This document shows positions 27,051 to 35,506 of a stretch of 38,657 bases of DNA, piece after piece; within the stretch, counting starts at the first letter, position 1, and each line of letters opens with the position of its first letter. A program made the position numbers and the translations under genes. The DNA is taken from the NCBI RefSeq assembly GCF_000429685.1, contig NZ_AUCI01000032.1, positions 1 to 38,657 of the forward strand, in the 5' to 3' direction. The notes beneath the pieces were generated by a model. That model made no database searches, was not told where the DNA came from, and worked only from the letters and a program-made list of their open reading frames with translations. This DNA comes from Salibacterium aidingense DSM 18341. GTDB taxonomy: Bacteria > Bacillota > Bacilli > Bacillales > Marinococcaceae.

Positions 27051-28081
27051 CAAATCAAACCATTGACATAATTATAGCGGGCAGGCGGCAGAGACGGCGG
27101 CGGTGGTTCATTGTTAACAGCCTGCTCCTGCTGCTCTCCTTTATCCTATGCAGCACCATGCTGCTGCTTGGCAGTACGTTTTACACGGTTTCAGAAGTTG
27201 TGCGGGCCCTTTCAGGGGAAACGCTTGAAGGAGTATCTTTTGCAGTAAATACCATCCGGCTTCCAAGGATGCTTGCCGGTCTTTTTGCCGGATTTGCTTT
27301 TGGTATTGCCGGCAATACCTTTCAGACCATGCTGCGTAATCCTCTCGCAAACCCGGACATACTCGGGATTACAGCAGGTTCGAGTGTTGCGGCTCTTTTT
27401 TGCATCCTCATCCTCCAGACAAGCGACACAACCGCTTCCATTGCCTCAGTGATAGCGGGGCTGGTCACCGTTGCACTTATTTACTTGTTGTCGAGGGGCA
27501 GTTCGTTTTCAGTAGGACGGCTCATTCTGGTGGGGATAGGGATACAAGCCATGCTGAGCGCTGTCATTTCCTATCTTCTCATGGAGGGGGCGCAGGAAGA
27601 TCTCCCCTCCGCCCTGCAATGGATCAGCGGCAGCCTGAACGGTTCTCAAATCGATGACATGCTTCCTCTTATGCTCACGGTGCTGATCTGTACTCCTATG
27701 GTGATTGTACTGGGGAAACATCTGAGTATATTAGAGCTTGGAGAACAATCGGCTTTTTCTCTCGGACTGAATACAGATAAGACCAGAATACTGCTTATTG
27801 TGAGTTCCGTTTCTATGCTTGCTCTTGCTACTTCGGTGACAGGTCCCATCTCGTTTGTGGCGTTCCTTGCGGGACCGATCGCGAAAAGGTTAGTAGGAAC
27901 GGGGTATTCTAATGTTGTCCCTGCAGGTCTTGTCGGTGTTAACCTGGTCCTTGGCGCTGACCTCATCGGGCAATTTGCCTTTGACGCCAGATTTCCAGCC
28001 GGCATCGTCACCGGTCTACTCGGAGCACCATTTCTGCTTTATTTACTTATTCGTATGAATCGGAGGGGAAGTTTATCATGA
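27047..28081 (+). CDS. FecCD-family iron-siderophore permease (second subunit)
   Basis: 344 residues, ATGA overlap with the preceding permease. It has a basic N-terminus (RRQRRRRW), nine to ten membrane segments, RLPRMLAGLFAGFAFGIAGN near 70-90, RNPLANPDILGITAGS, and the coupling region GPISFVAFLAGPIAKRL near 265-281. It pairs with the first subunit to form the heterodimeric channel. Overlapping genes indicate one operon. Confidence 0.92.
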   Translation: MTNQTIDIIIAGRRQRRRRWFIVNSLLLLLSFILCSTMLLLGSTFYTVSEVVRALSGETLEGVSFAVNTIRLPRMLAGLFAGFAFGIAGNTFQTMLRNPLANPDILGITAGSSVAALFCILILQTSDTTASIASVIAGLVTVALIYLLSRGSSFSVGRLILVGIGIQAMLSAVISYLLMEGAQEDLPSALQWISGSLNGSQIDDMLPLMLTVLICTPMVIVLGKHLSILELGEQSAFSLGLNTDKTRILLIVSSVSMLALATSVTGPISFVAFLAGPIAKRLVGTGYSNVVPAGLVGVNLVLGADLIGQFAFDARFPAGIVTGLLGAPFLLYLLIRMNRRGSLS

Positions 28082-28875
28082 AACCAGCACATAGGTTCCA
28101 AGCCGAGGAAATTTCAGCGGGATATGAGCAGCATACTATTCTTAACGATATAAACGTAGAGATTCCAAGTAATCAAATCAACGTTATTATTGGAGCCAAT
28201 GCTTGCGGAAAGTCTACCCTTCTTAAGACGATGGCAAGGCTGATTAAGCCCGAATCAGGGGAAATCACCCTGGACGGAAAAGCCATCAGCAGCATTCCGT
28301 CAAAACAGCTGGCCCGGGTTTTAGGGCTGCTGCCTCAGTCCCCCATCGTCCCGGAAGGTATTTCGGTAGCGGATTTAGTGGGACGGGGGAGGTTTCCACA
28401 TCAATCCTTCCTTCAGGGATGGACAAAGAAAGATTATGAGGCCGTTGCCGAAGCCATGGAAATTATGGATATCACAGAGCTTGCCAACCAGAATATAGAT
28501 GAGCTTTCCGGCGGGCAGCGGCAGCGCGTCTGGATTGCTATGGCCCTGACGCAGCAAACCGATATTTTATTTCTGGATGAACCGACTACGTTTCTCGATA
28601 TTACCTACCAGATCGAAATTCTCGATATGCTCACAGACCTTAACCGAAAATACGGAACGACAATTGTTATGGTTCTTCATGATATAAACCTGGCCGCCCG
28701 CTATGCCGATCATATCTTTGCGCTCCGTCAAGGGGAACTTATCGCTAAGGGGGGCCCATCCGAGGTGATGACAAGCCAATTAATCGGAGACTTATTCGGG
28801 CTTCATTGTACCGTCATAAAAGACCCCGTTTCTCACTCCCCTTTAGTTGTGCCAAAAGGACGGTATCATGTTTAA
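28078..28875 (+). CDS. Iron-siderophore ABC transporter ATPase
   Basis: 265 residues, ATGA overlap with the second permease. Walker A GANACGKST, a variant frequent in FecE-type ATPases, Q-loop LLPQSP, signature LSGGQRQRVWIAMAL, Walker B ILFLDEPTTFLD, H-loop VLHDINLAARYADH. It energises uptake of the ferric siderophore. Last gene of the operon; no siderophore esterase or reductase follows in the window. Confidence 0.94.
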   Translation: MKPAHRFQAEEISAGYEQHTILNDINVEIPSNQINVIIGANACGKSTLLKTMARLIKPESGEITLDGKAISSIPSKQLARVLGLLPQSPIVPEGISVADLVGRGRFPHQSFLQGWTKKDYEAVAEAMEIMDITELANQNIDELSGGQRQRVWIAMALTQQTDILFLDEPTTFLDITYQIEILDMLTDLNRKYGTTIVMVLHDINLAARYADHIFALRQGELIAKGGPSEVMTSQLIGDLFGLHCTVIKDPVSHSPLVVPKGRYHV

Positions 28876-28927
28876 TAGTGTTTCTGTTTGTAAAATTCAA
28901 TAACGGCAATAGCTGATGCCGACTTCA

Positions 28928-29068
28928 TTAGAAAGGCCTTGGCGAAATGACTTTCATTTTGTTTGCGGGATGAATGTAGTGTTTTGCTTGTTTAACCGCC
29001 TGTTCAACTCCGGCTGTGATAAAAGTAAGCGGTGTCGTACCTTCAGGGATGGTATTAGGGATACTACG
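28928..29068 (-). pseudogene. DHFR/RibD-like C-terminal remnant
   Basis: The minus strand reads IPNTIPEGTTPLTFITAGVE, QAVKQAKHYIHPANKMKV, then a stop at 28928. The pattern PEGTTPLTFIT-GVE-AVKQAK recalls the middle of DHFR-like RibD C-domain proteins, which continue with a GGA/GAN-x-xQQ motif that is absent here. No start or ribosome binding site was found. The family call is from memory of the motif and is tentative. Confidence 0.45.
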
Positions 29069-29092
29069 GTTATTTCGCAGACTCTTTCATTG

Positions 29093-29443
29093 TTATACTA
29101 ATTGCCGTTCATACACTACCTCTTTCGTCTCCAGGTCAACGGCATCCACTTTCATATCCAACACCCTGCCATCTTCATTGCTTTTGGAGCCCCACAGTCT
29201 TGTATAATTTTTCATATTATGGTCCTGAAACGTCACTTCCACTATTCTTACTTCTTCGTTATTTTCCTGTTCCAGGCGCACGAAGCACTCTTTAAACTCC
29301 ATCGTCTCTCTCGGCTGGCTAAGTAAGTATTCCTTTAAAATCTGTTCCAGCTCAGGAAATGATATCCCATTATCTTCTAGTCCTTTATTTTCAAATTCCG
29401 GAAACTCAGTAAAATGATGAACCACTTTTGATTGGTCACTCAT
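29093..29443 (-). CDS. Hypothetical protein, 116 residues
   Basis: Strong GGAGGAGG before the ATG supports expression. The protein is acidic and soluble, with no signal peptide or membrane segment. It alternates strands and helices; the second half (EEVRIVEVTFQDHNMKNYTR, DGRVLDMKVDAVDLETKEVV) looks like a small beta-rich domain. I do not recognise the family. It is not in an obvious operon. Confidence 0.6.
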   Translation of the reverse strand: MSDQSKVVHHFTEFPEFENKGLEDNGISFPELEQILKEYLLSQPRETMEFKECFVRLEQENNEEVRIVEVTFQDHNMKNYTRLWGSKSNEDGRVLDMKVDAVDLETKEVVYERQLV

Positions 29444-29696
29444 GTTTCTGCCTCCTCCTATGGTTTGCAGAGACTCGATTCCCTAAAATGATTGGGGAGA
29501 AACATGAAGTGCGGGACTGGATAACGCTGAAATCATTAATAAAAATTTTTTATTGGGGATAGTTCTGGAAGGACTGTTCTATCATGATATTTTGAGTAAA
29601 GGGGTTAAATCCGGAGAAAGGAATAGAAAGAAGAAATAGAAGATAATGATGCAGGATACTCATGAATGGAATGGCGCCGGGATAATTGGCGTGTTT

Positions 29697-30203
29697 TTAT
29701 TGGGATTTTTTCAATTTGAATAATTCTAGTTCGGCTTCGCTGAGTTTGTGAGTCTGGAAAGAAATTCTGTCTTTCACATCCGAAAATTCTCCCTTTAATT
29801 CAGTGTGATATTCAGAGAGTTTTCCCGTTTGATTAAATATTACTTCCTGTTTGCTTTCCATACGGTCCATCGTTTCTTGAAGCTGATGAACGTCATTTTT
29901 TGTAGCAAGCTCTTTAATAGCTTCATTTGTGACTAAATCTTTGAGCGACTCCTTTGTTGCCAAATCTTTCAGCATATCTTTCGTGGCAAGATCCTCCAGC
30001 ATTTCTATTGTTGCCAGATTATTCAGTGATTCCTGGGTTGCCAGTGATTTCGTTTCTTCTTTGATAAGCTGATTGACTTCCTCCCTGGTCGGCAGCGATG
30101 CTATCTCTTCCTTTGTTGCCATATTCGTCTCAACGTAGTGCAGACGTTGTTCCATGCTTTGTACAACGCCGAGAATCTGGTTTAGTACATCCTTTTCATT
30201 CAA
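29697..30203 (-). CDS. Coiled-coil protein with nine-residue LATK-type repeats
   Basis: About 168 residues from the TTG at 30203, with AAAGGAGG upstream; an ATG at 30296 would add 31 residues but has no site. The centre (coding 29883-30122) has about nine tandem units of near nine residues, such as LATKDMLKD, LATKESLKD and LVTNEAIKE. A helical C-terminal part (QETMDRMESKQEVIFNQTGK) follows. It is predicted to be all helical, probably an extended coiled coil or helical stalk. No membrane segment or signal peptide. Function unknown; short-period helical repeats of this type recall phage or tail-associated proteins but no phage genes are nearby. Confidence 0.6.
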   Translation of the reverse strand: MNEKDVLNQILGVVQSMEQRLHYVETNMATKEEIASLPTREEVNQLIKEETKSLATQESLNNLATIEMLEDLATKDMLKDLATKESLKDLVTNEAIKELATKNDVHQLQETMDRMESKQEVIFNQTGKLSEYHTELKGEFSDVKDRISFQTHKLSEAELELFKLKKSQ

Positions 30204-30377
30204 TGTTTTCAACCCTCCTTTCCTTCTTAAAATTATATCATATTCTTCAGCAGAAGAGCGTGAAGAATCTTTCTTCCTATGTACTAACAAGTTCAACTGA
30301 CGGCGCCGGTCTCAGATGATTTTTATTGATTCTCCCGATCTAATCTGTTAAACCTTTTTCGATTACCTTAATCTAAG

Positions 30378-31085
30378 CTAATACCCAAAAAAGCCATCCT
30401 TTGTTATATTTCGCTTTGAAATATTTTTACTTCTTAAATCCACTGAAATTGAATCTACCATGGACTTTGGTCCAGCAATAAAGTAATTACCATTATTTTG
30501 GTATAAGGTGATAAACTTATCTATCTCCTCGTAAAGGTGATCTCTTGAATCAACATACTTTACATTCATTACGTTGTTTTCAGCCATTTCACCAAGTTCC
30601 TCTTTAAAAATATCTGGCATTTTATTACTCATATAAAGGAGGTTTAATTGCTTTTCATTATATCTTCCTTCTGCCTCTAGTTGTTTCAGAACCGAGCGAT
30701 ACGGTGTAATCCCAATTCCCCCTGCAATCAGGAGCGCAGGGCGGTTATCTTTGAGGTGGAAAGAACCGACTGGACCGCTCATTTTAATATTCATCCCGTG
30801 TTTTAATTCTAATAACGCTTGTTTAAATTCACTCGGTTCATCATTTATTAACGTTGTTATTTTAACGACATTTTCTGCAGGAGTTGACGACAGAGTGAAC
30901 GGTTTCGTGGAGTTTTTTACTTTCTTATGTGTAATAGTGAATAAGCCGTGCTGGCCTGCTGTCCACGTTACATCTTTCGGTTTTTCAAACAGAAAGGAAT
31001 GCACCCCTTCCGACTCCTTGCTGCTTTCTAAAAAGGATAATTCTCTCTTTTTAAATACGGATATCATATCTTTGAAAAAACTCAT
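30378..31085 (-). CDS. FAD/NAD(P)-binding ferredoxin-reductase-like oxidoreductase
   Basis: 235 residues from the ATG at 31085, preceded by AAAAGGAG. The FAD-binding barrel has KPFTLSSTP (the RxYS-like flavin motif); the nucleotide domain begins LLIAGGIGITPYRSVLKQL and ends FIAGPKSMVDS and DGFFGY. It lacks a [2Fe-2S] domain, so it is a stand-alone reductase of the ferredoxin-NADP reductase superfamily. Its electron acceptor is unknown. It follows the ArsR-SRPBCC-DUF1801 genes on the same strand with a 68-bp gap, so co-transcription is possible. Confidence 0.87.
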   Translation of the reverse strand: MSFFKDMISVFKKRELSFLESSKESEGVHSFLFEKPKDVTWTAGQHGLFTITHKKVKNSTKPFTLSSTPAENVVKITTLINDEPSEFKQALLELKHGMNIKMSGPVGSFHLKDNRPALLIAGGIGITPYRSVLKQLEAEGRYNEKQLNLLYMSNKMPDIFKEELGEMAENNVMNVKYVDSRDHLYEEIDKFITLYQNNGNYFIAGPKSMVDSISVDLRSKNISKRNITKDGFFGY

Positions 31086-31153
31086 AACGTGCGCTCCTTT
31101 TATCCTCTCAGAAACTCTTACAAGATTTCCAAGGGGACTCGATTCGTATTTTA

Positions 31154-31525
31154 TTATTTCCGCCAAAATGTTGAACACTCTGCCTTATCCCAAATATTAA
31201 AATCGATCATCTTTTCAAGTAGGGCGTAATCAATCGGGCGGTTCCAGGGAATGCGGATTAATTCTTTGGTATAATCATAACCAGCTTTCCCAATATCATC
31301 CTCGAGATGGGTAATCGCTGCCCCTTCTGGAGCAACAGCTACATGCTTTTTAGACACACTAATTCCAATAATAAATGTCCCGTGATCCGTAAACATTGGT
31401 TGGTTCCATTTTATTTCTGCTTCTAAATCCGGATATTTATTTCTAATCCAATTCATTATTTCTTCTACTCTTTCTCTATGTGGCGGGGGGTCAATACCTT
31501 TTAAAAATTCTCTCAAATCAGCCAC
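31154..31525 (-). CDS. DUF1801 (YdhG/frataxin-like) family protein
   Basis: About 123 residues from a GTG at 31525, preceded by GGAGG seven bases upstream; the ATG at 31543 overlaps the previous stop and lacks a site. Motifs EEIMNWIRNKYPDLEAEIKW, WNQPMFTDHGTFI and a C-terminal helix fit DUF1801/YdhG, whose B. subtilis members include a frataxin-like iron chaperone. It follows the SRPBCC gene closely. Biochemical role here is unknown. Confidence 0.85.
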   Translation of the reverse strand: MADLREFLKGIDPPPHRERVEEIMNWIRNKYPDLEAEIKWNQPMFTDHGTFIIGISVSKKHVAVAPEGAAITHLEDDIGKAGYDYTKELIRIPWNRPIDYALLEKMIDFNIWDKAECSTFWRK

Positions 31526-31539
31526 TTTTATTCCTCCCC

Positions 31540-31929
31540 TCATATTTCATTTAATACTTTTTTTAGCTCATCCACTTTGTAGGCCCAACCGTATTTTGCT
31601 CCATTAAACGCCTGCCCTTCTTCCTCAAAGCCAGTTTGTTCGAGATAGAGATATGTTTTATCATTCTCTTCTTTTAAAGTCCAGGTTACAATCGTATCTA
31701 TCGGGCCGCCTACCCATGTATAGGACAACTTATAAGGTTTCTCTACTACTAATACTTCACACTCCACCACTAAATCTATATCCTCATTCCAGAATTGGCA
31801 TGTATGCCCCACCACTGGTTTGAAATCATTTTCCATCACCCATTCCGAAAGCATTTCTGATTCCGTTAACGCCTCCCATACCTTTTCAATAGGGCTTGAA
31901 AACTGAAAATCCAAAATTAAATCCGCCAT
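31540..31929 (-). CDS. SRPBCC/AHSA1 domain protein
   Basis: 129 residues, GGAGGAA before the ATG. A single START-like domain: FQFSSPIEKVWEALTESEML at the start, central EKPYKLSYTWVGG, and a C-terminal helix WAYKVDELKKVLNEI. Members bind hydrophobic ligands or act as Hsp90-activator-like proteins. It starts three bases after the ArsR gene, an arrangement common in Bacillaceae. Ligand unknown. Confidence 0.88.
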   Translation of the reverse strand: MADLILDFQFSSPIEKVWEALTESEMLSEWVMENDFKPVVGHTCQFWNEDIDLVVECEVLVVEKPYKLSYTWVGGPIDTIVTWTLKEENDKTYLYLEQTGFEEEGQAFNGAKYGWAYKVDELKKVLNEI

Positions 31930-31932
31930 CTT

Positions 31933-32253
31933 TCATTCCTCCCCCAGCAATTTTTTTAAGCGCGCTGCGTTGTTGTTCCAAAAATTTTCATAATAGGAAA
32001 GCCAATCTTTAACTTCCTTTAATGGTTCAGCATTCATGCGATATCTGGTTTCTCTGCCAGCTTTGCGCTCCTGTACTAAATCGGCCTCTTTTAAAATAGT
32101 AAGATGCTTAGAGACGGCGGTACGGCCCATTTGAAAATGAGGGGTCAATTTATAAAGAGGCAGTTCCCTCTCATCCGCCAATATTCGTATTAACTTGCGC
32201 CTTGTAGGATCAGCTATGGCCACAAAAACATCACGGTTTAATTCCTTGTTCAA
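31933..32253 (-). CDS. ArsR-family transcriptional regulator
   Basis: 106 residues. Winged helix with ADPTRRKLIRILADE, recognition region GRTAVSKHLTILKEADLV, and wing RKAGRETRYRM. There is no Cys in the protein, so it is not a metal sensor of the classical ArsR type. It probably represses its own operon (ArsR, SRPBCC, DUF1801) through the paired operators upstream. Confidence 0.92.
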   Translation of the reverse strand: MNKELNRDVFVAIADPTRRKLIRILADERELPLYKLTPHFQMGRTAVSKHLTILKEADLVQERKAGRETRYRMNAEPLKEVKDWLSYYENFWNNNAARLKKLLGEE

Positions 32254-32279
32254 TGGCCTCCTCCCTCCTCATTAAATAA

Positions 32280-32328
32280 GACACCATTTAGTGTCATTAT
32301 TATACGACGCTAATTGGTGTCATGTCAA
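32280..32328 (-). promoter_or_regulatory. ArsR promoter with two matching 16-bp operators
   Basis: Minus strand TTGACA (32323-32328), 18-bp spacer, TATAAT (32299-32304). Two palindromes share the pattern GACAC-N6-GYGTC. One (32306-32321) lies inside the spacer and the other (32280-32295) just after the -10. Their near-identity (13 of 16 bases) marks them as a repeated operator, most simply for the adjacent ArsR. Confidence 0.8.
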
Positions 32329-32354
32329 TATGGATATTATATATATAACGCGAA

Positions 32355-32585
32355 CTAACTGGTTTGCGCTTGCATGAGTTCATAAATCTTACGGGCGGTG
32401 ATTACATTTCTTACCGTCATTTGCTTGTATACCTTTGATCCAACGAGTCTAGACATGCCGCTCTTGGTTACATTTTTTTTGTCCACGGACCATAGAATCG
32501 CTCCTGGAACATAATTCACCGTGTCAATATTTGGTTTGATGACTAATTTCTCAAGGACAGACTTATCATCTACTTCCTCCCATAA
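32355..32585 (-). pseudogene. Degenerate coding fragment, unrecognised
   Basis: Minus strand open for 76 codons from after a TAA to a TAG at 32355. It begins LWEEVDDKSVLEKLVIKPNI and includes TVNYVPGAILWSVDKKN and KVYKQMTVRNVITARKIYEL. It has coding-like composition but no start or ribosome binding site. The end faintly recalls the C-terminus of an SDR enzyme. I treat it as a 5'-truncated remnant. Confidence 0.4.
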
Positions 32586-32597
32586 TTAAAGCTCCAT

Positions 32598-32669
32598 CTA
32601 TCCGATTTCTCTCAGGCTCGTCCAGAAGCTTGGAGCGATTTTGATTCGATCTGTAAAACGAGCGTTCAT
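32598..32669 (-). pseudogene. N-terminal stub of a probable AraC-family regulator
   Basis: AGGAGG followed by ATG at 32669 opens MNARFTDRIKIAPSFWTSLR, then EIG and a TAG. The FTDRIKIAPSFWTSLREIG start resembles N-termini of AraC-type regulators of the ligand-binding group; the rest is missing. Abrupt loss of frame suggests a deletion junction with the fragment downstream. Confidence 0.45.
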
Positions 32670-32749
32670 GGCTTGCCGACCTCCTGAGACAATATCCAAT
32701 TGCAAATGGTCCACGGAGCCCGTAGACCATTGCTTCATCTGATTATAGT

Positions 32750-33721
32750 CTAGCCGTCGAGCAGTGTCATCTGTTCTTTCATATAACGCGTACCGTGAAC
32801 GACATTCTTGGGGCTGACCTGATCGATACGTTCGAGGTCCTCCTTCATGAGAAGGATATCAGCCGCGGCCGTATTTTCCTCTAGGTACTTGATACGCTTC
32901 GTACCCGGTATAGGCAGCGCCCCGTTGGCAATCGTCCAGGCAATGGCCAATTGGGATGGTGTACAATTCTTCTCCATCGCGATCTCTTTAATCTTGTCGA
33001 CAACCTCAATGTTCTTCCGGAAGTTGTCTCCTTGGAACCGCGGCATCCATCTGCGAAGATCGTCGTCGGCCAGATCCTCGAAAGTGCGAAGCTCGCCGGA
33101 GATAAAGCCCCTGCTCAGTGGACTGTAGGCTACATGGGTAATCCCGAGCTCTCTTACGGTAGGGAGTATCTCCTCTTCGATGTCACGGCTCCAGAGCGAA
33201 TACTCACTCTCTAGCACGGAGATCGGATATACGGCATGAGCGCGGCGAATGGTGGAAGCGGAAGCCTCGGACAAACCGAGCGCCCGAACTTTGCCTGCCT
33301 TGACTAAGTCTGCCATCGCTCCGACCGTTTCCTCTATCGGGATTTGCGGATCGACGCGGTGTTGGAAGTATAGATCGATGTAATCCGTATTCAAACGGCG
33401 AAGGCTATCTTCCACTGCTTTCTTAACATAATCAGGATGGCCACTGATGCTCTCGTAATTTGGGTTAAACGAGAACTTGGTGGCGATAATGGCTTGCTCG
33501 CGGCGCCCTTGAAGAGCACGGCCGAGCAGCTTTTCGTTATGTCCGTTCCCGTAAACGTCCGCGGTATCGAACATCGTGACGCCAATGTCCAAAGCGCGAT
33601 GCATCGTTTGGATCGACTGTTCGTCGTTAGTCTCCCCGTAAATGCCTGGAGACATTCCCATAACTCCCAGTCCGATCGAAGAGACGCGGATATTGCTATT
33701 GCCTAAAATCCTTTGCTTCAT
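32750..33721 (-). CDS. Aldo/keto reductase (AKR11/13-like)
   Basis: 323 residues, ATG after GAGGGA. TIM barrel with tetrad Asp52 (FDTADVYG), Tyr57, Lys82 (ATKFSFNP) and His121 (YFQHRVDP); NADPH-binding [17 protein letters not shown] near 270. This is the YghZ/YhdN-like group acting on carbonyls such as methylglyoxal. It overlaps the 3' end of the MerR gene by 26 bp, so the two are one operon. Confidence 0.9.
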   Translation of the reverse strand: MKQRILGNSNIRVSSIGLGVMGMSPGIYGETNDEQSIQTMHRALDIGVTMFDTADVYGNGHNEKLLGRALQGRREQAIIATKFSFNPNYESISGHPDYVKKAVEDSLRRLNTDYIDLYFQHRVDPQIPIEETVGAMADLVKAGKVRALGLSEASASTIRRAHAVYPISVLESEYSLWSRDIEEEILPTVRELGITHVAYSPLSRGFISGELRTFEDLADDDLRRWMPRFQGDNFRKNIEVVDKIKEIAMEKNCTPSQLAIAWTIANGALPIPGTKRIKYLEENTAAADILLMKEDLERIDQVSPKNVVHGTRYMKEQMTLLDG

Positions 33722-34160
33722 TTGTTAATCCCTCATTCCGTGTTTGTTGTCGCTCGGACTCCTCCATCTTGACTAACAACTGGCTCTCGGAAGGGTTTTT
33801 CCCTTTCACGATGTCTTCGTATATCGACAGTTTGTTATTGACGGCGTCGAGCGCTGCGGTCAATTCGTTCTGGCGGCGAAATAAATCTTCCTTGTACTGA
33901 TTCAAGATCGCTTTGCGCTGTGGAATCGTGGAATCACCATCGAGCGCAAGAGCCACCATCTCCTTCAGCAACGACAGCTTCATCCCTGTCGCCCGGAAAC
34001 ATGTCATCACCCGGAGCCAATCTAGGTGATCTTGTTCGAACAGTCGATTCCCGTTCTTATCTCTCTTAATGTAAGGGAGCAATCCCTCCTTCTCATAAAA
34101 ACGAATCGTATGAGCCGGGCAACCAAGCCGCTCTGAAGCTTCTTTGATCGTGAATGCCAT
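33696..34160 (-). CDS. MerR-family transcriptional regulator
   Basis: 154 residues from the ATG at 34160, preceded by GGAGGG; an in-frame TTG six bases upstream is too close to that site. N-terminal Mer[24 protein letters not shown], wing [17 protein letters not shown], then a coiled-coil dimer helix (about 75-125). The C-terminal effector part has no metal-binding Cys pair, so it resembles AdhR/NmlR-type sensors of aldehydes or electrophiles. It is encoded upstream of and overlapping an aldo/keto reductase, as in aldehyde-response operons. Confidence 0.9.
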   Translation of the reverse strand: MAFTIKEASERLGCPAHTIRFYEKEGLLPYIKRDKNGNRLFEQDHLDWLRVMTCFRATGMKLSLLKEMVALALDGDSTIPQRKAILNQYKEDLFRRQNELTAALDAVNNKLSIYEDIVKGKNPSESQLLVKMEESERQQTRNEGLTNEAKDFRQ

Positions 34161-34215
34161 TTGCAAGATCCCTCCTTGTCAGTTATTTTCAGACGGAATC
34201 AGCTGGTTCTTCCTT

Positions 34216-34246
34216 ATCTTAAACCTTAAAGTACACTTTAAGGCAA
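34216..34246 (-). promoter_or_regulatory. MerR-type promoter with 19-bp spacer and central palindrome
   Basis: Minus strand TTGCCT (34241-34246), exactly 19-bp spacer, TAAGAT (34216-34221). Within the spacer, CCTTAAAG (34224-34231) and CTTTAAGG (34236-34243) are perfect complements. A 19-bp spacer with a dyad is the hallmark of promoters twisted open by MerR-family activators. Confidence 0.8.
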
Positions 34247-34523
34247 GCATTATTTTGAGAGACAGCTGTTAACGTATGAACTACTGGTTATCATTCTAAT
34301 GCCTATCATTGACCCTATTTAGGTGGGGCTGTGATAACTGGAGTTATAATAGAAGCACCTTTGGCGTTAAAATATGTTTATGGCAGTATAAAAATGTAGG
34401 TAACGGCAGGCCTTCTATGTTGATAGCCTGAGGAGGTAAAAAAAAAAAGCCACTTGCTAACAATTCCCTAAATCGATAGACTTCCTGTTGCGCAACCCAT
34501 AAGGACAGAAGGTCATCAAGGAA

Positions 34524-34700
34524 ATGTTAGAAGTGACTGACATTGATTATATAAGGTAAGAAGAAAACAAAAAAGGATGCAGCTATTCCGACGGGGCAAA
34601 ACATACAAACACCGACTATCGCACTGTTAAAAAATAAGCAGACCAAGGAACGTTCGAGCTTTCGCCCCAAACGGATCCATCCACCCCTTTGTCATTTCTG
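34524..34700 (+). pseudogene. IS21-family istA N-terminal remnant
   Basis: The plus strand from ATG 34524 reads MLEVTDIDYIR, stop, EENKKGCSYSDGAKHTNTDY, RTVKK, stop, ADQGTFELSPQ. The pattern MLxxxDIxxIR, S-x-x-x-AKxxxxDYRTVKKYAD matches the helix-turn-helix start of IS21 transposases. Two internal stops and loss of everything beyond about 55 codons show a dead fragment. The poly-A stretch and the GAGGAGG just upstream (34430-34450) may belong to the IS end. Confidence 0.6.
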
Positions 34701-34710
34701 CGCTGTTAAA

Positions 34711-35457
34711 TTAAACCTGTGCCAGTCCCCCATCTACGAACAATTCAGTTCCCGTCAAGTAGCTGCTTTCGTCTGAAGCAAGGAAAGATACAACGTTTGC
34801 TACTTCTTCAGGTGTCCCAACTTTTTCGGCTGGAACAGTATTTCTTGTATTTTCAAGTACTTCTTCAAGTGCATCACCAAAAAGCTCATTGTAGGCAGGC
34901 GTATGAATAGTTCCTGGGCTAACCACATTTACACGGATGCCAGTTCCTTTTAGGTCAAGAATCCAGTCGCGAACTAAAGTTCTTAGTGCTGCTTTAGATG
35001 CTCCATATACACTAAATGCTGGGTTGCCAATTGATCCAGCAGTAGATCCCGTTACAATAATGGAACCTCTTTTGTTCGGGAATAATGATAATGCTTTTTG
35101 AACAGTAAATATCGTTCCTTTAACGTTAATGTCGAACGTTCTATCAACCTGCTCTTCAGTAATTTCACCTAATGGAAGAAGGCTGCCGACGCCTGCATTA
35201 GCAAAAAGTATATCCAACTTACCTTTTTCCTGCTTTATAATGTCATATAGTTTGTCTAAGTCCTCAAGCTTAGAAATATCCCCTTGAACACCGGTTACGT
35301 TCTTGCCAATTTGGTTAACAGCTTTATCAAGTTCATTTTGTCTGCGTCCTGTGATATAAACATATGCACCTTCGCTTACAAACTTTTGTGCTGTAGCAAG
35401 ACCAATGCCACTTGTTCCGCCCGTTACAAGCGCTATTTTACCTTCAAATTTATCCAT
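34711..35457 (-). CDS. Short-chain dehydrogenase/reductase
   Basis: 248 residues from the ATG at 35457, preceded by AAAGGAG; the GTG nine bases upstream overlaps that site. Classical SDR: cofactor motif TGGTSGIG (12-19), NAG (87-89), Ser138, YGASK with Tyr151 and Lys155, and C-terminal [22 protein letters not shown] at 38-39 after the second strand favours NADPH. Divergent from an HxlR regulator 167 bp away, which probably represses it. Substrate unknown. Confidence 0.92.
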   Translation of the reverse strand: MDKFEGKIALVTGGTSGIGLATAQKFVSEGAYVYITGRRQNELDKAVNQIGKNVTGVQGDISKLEDLDKLYDIIKQEKGKLDILFANAGVGSLLPLGEITEEQVDRTFDINVKGTIFTVQKALSLFPNKRGSIIVTGSTAGSIGNPAFSVYGASKAALRTLVRDWILDLKGTGIRVNVVSPGTIHTPAYNELFGDALEEVLENTRNTVPAEKVGTPEEVANVVSFLASDESSYLTGTELFVDGGLAQV

Positions 35458-35506
35458 ACTTAACACTCCTTTAAAGTTAATTTTGTTTTATGTCTAGGAT
35501 CTTTAA

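Noticed and set aside
26079-27058. Long minus-strand ORFs (166 and 160 codons) over the FecCD genes
   Set aside because: Antisense shadows of well-supported permease genes, with no initiation signals.
29883-30122. The 27-bp periodic stretch considered as a CRISPR-like array
   Set aside because: The units are contiguous, diverged and in frame within a coding sequence, with no spacers.
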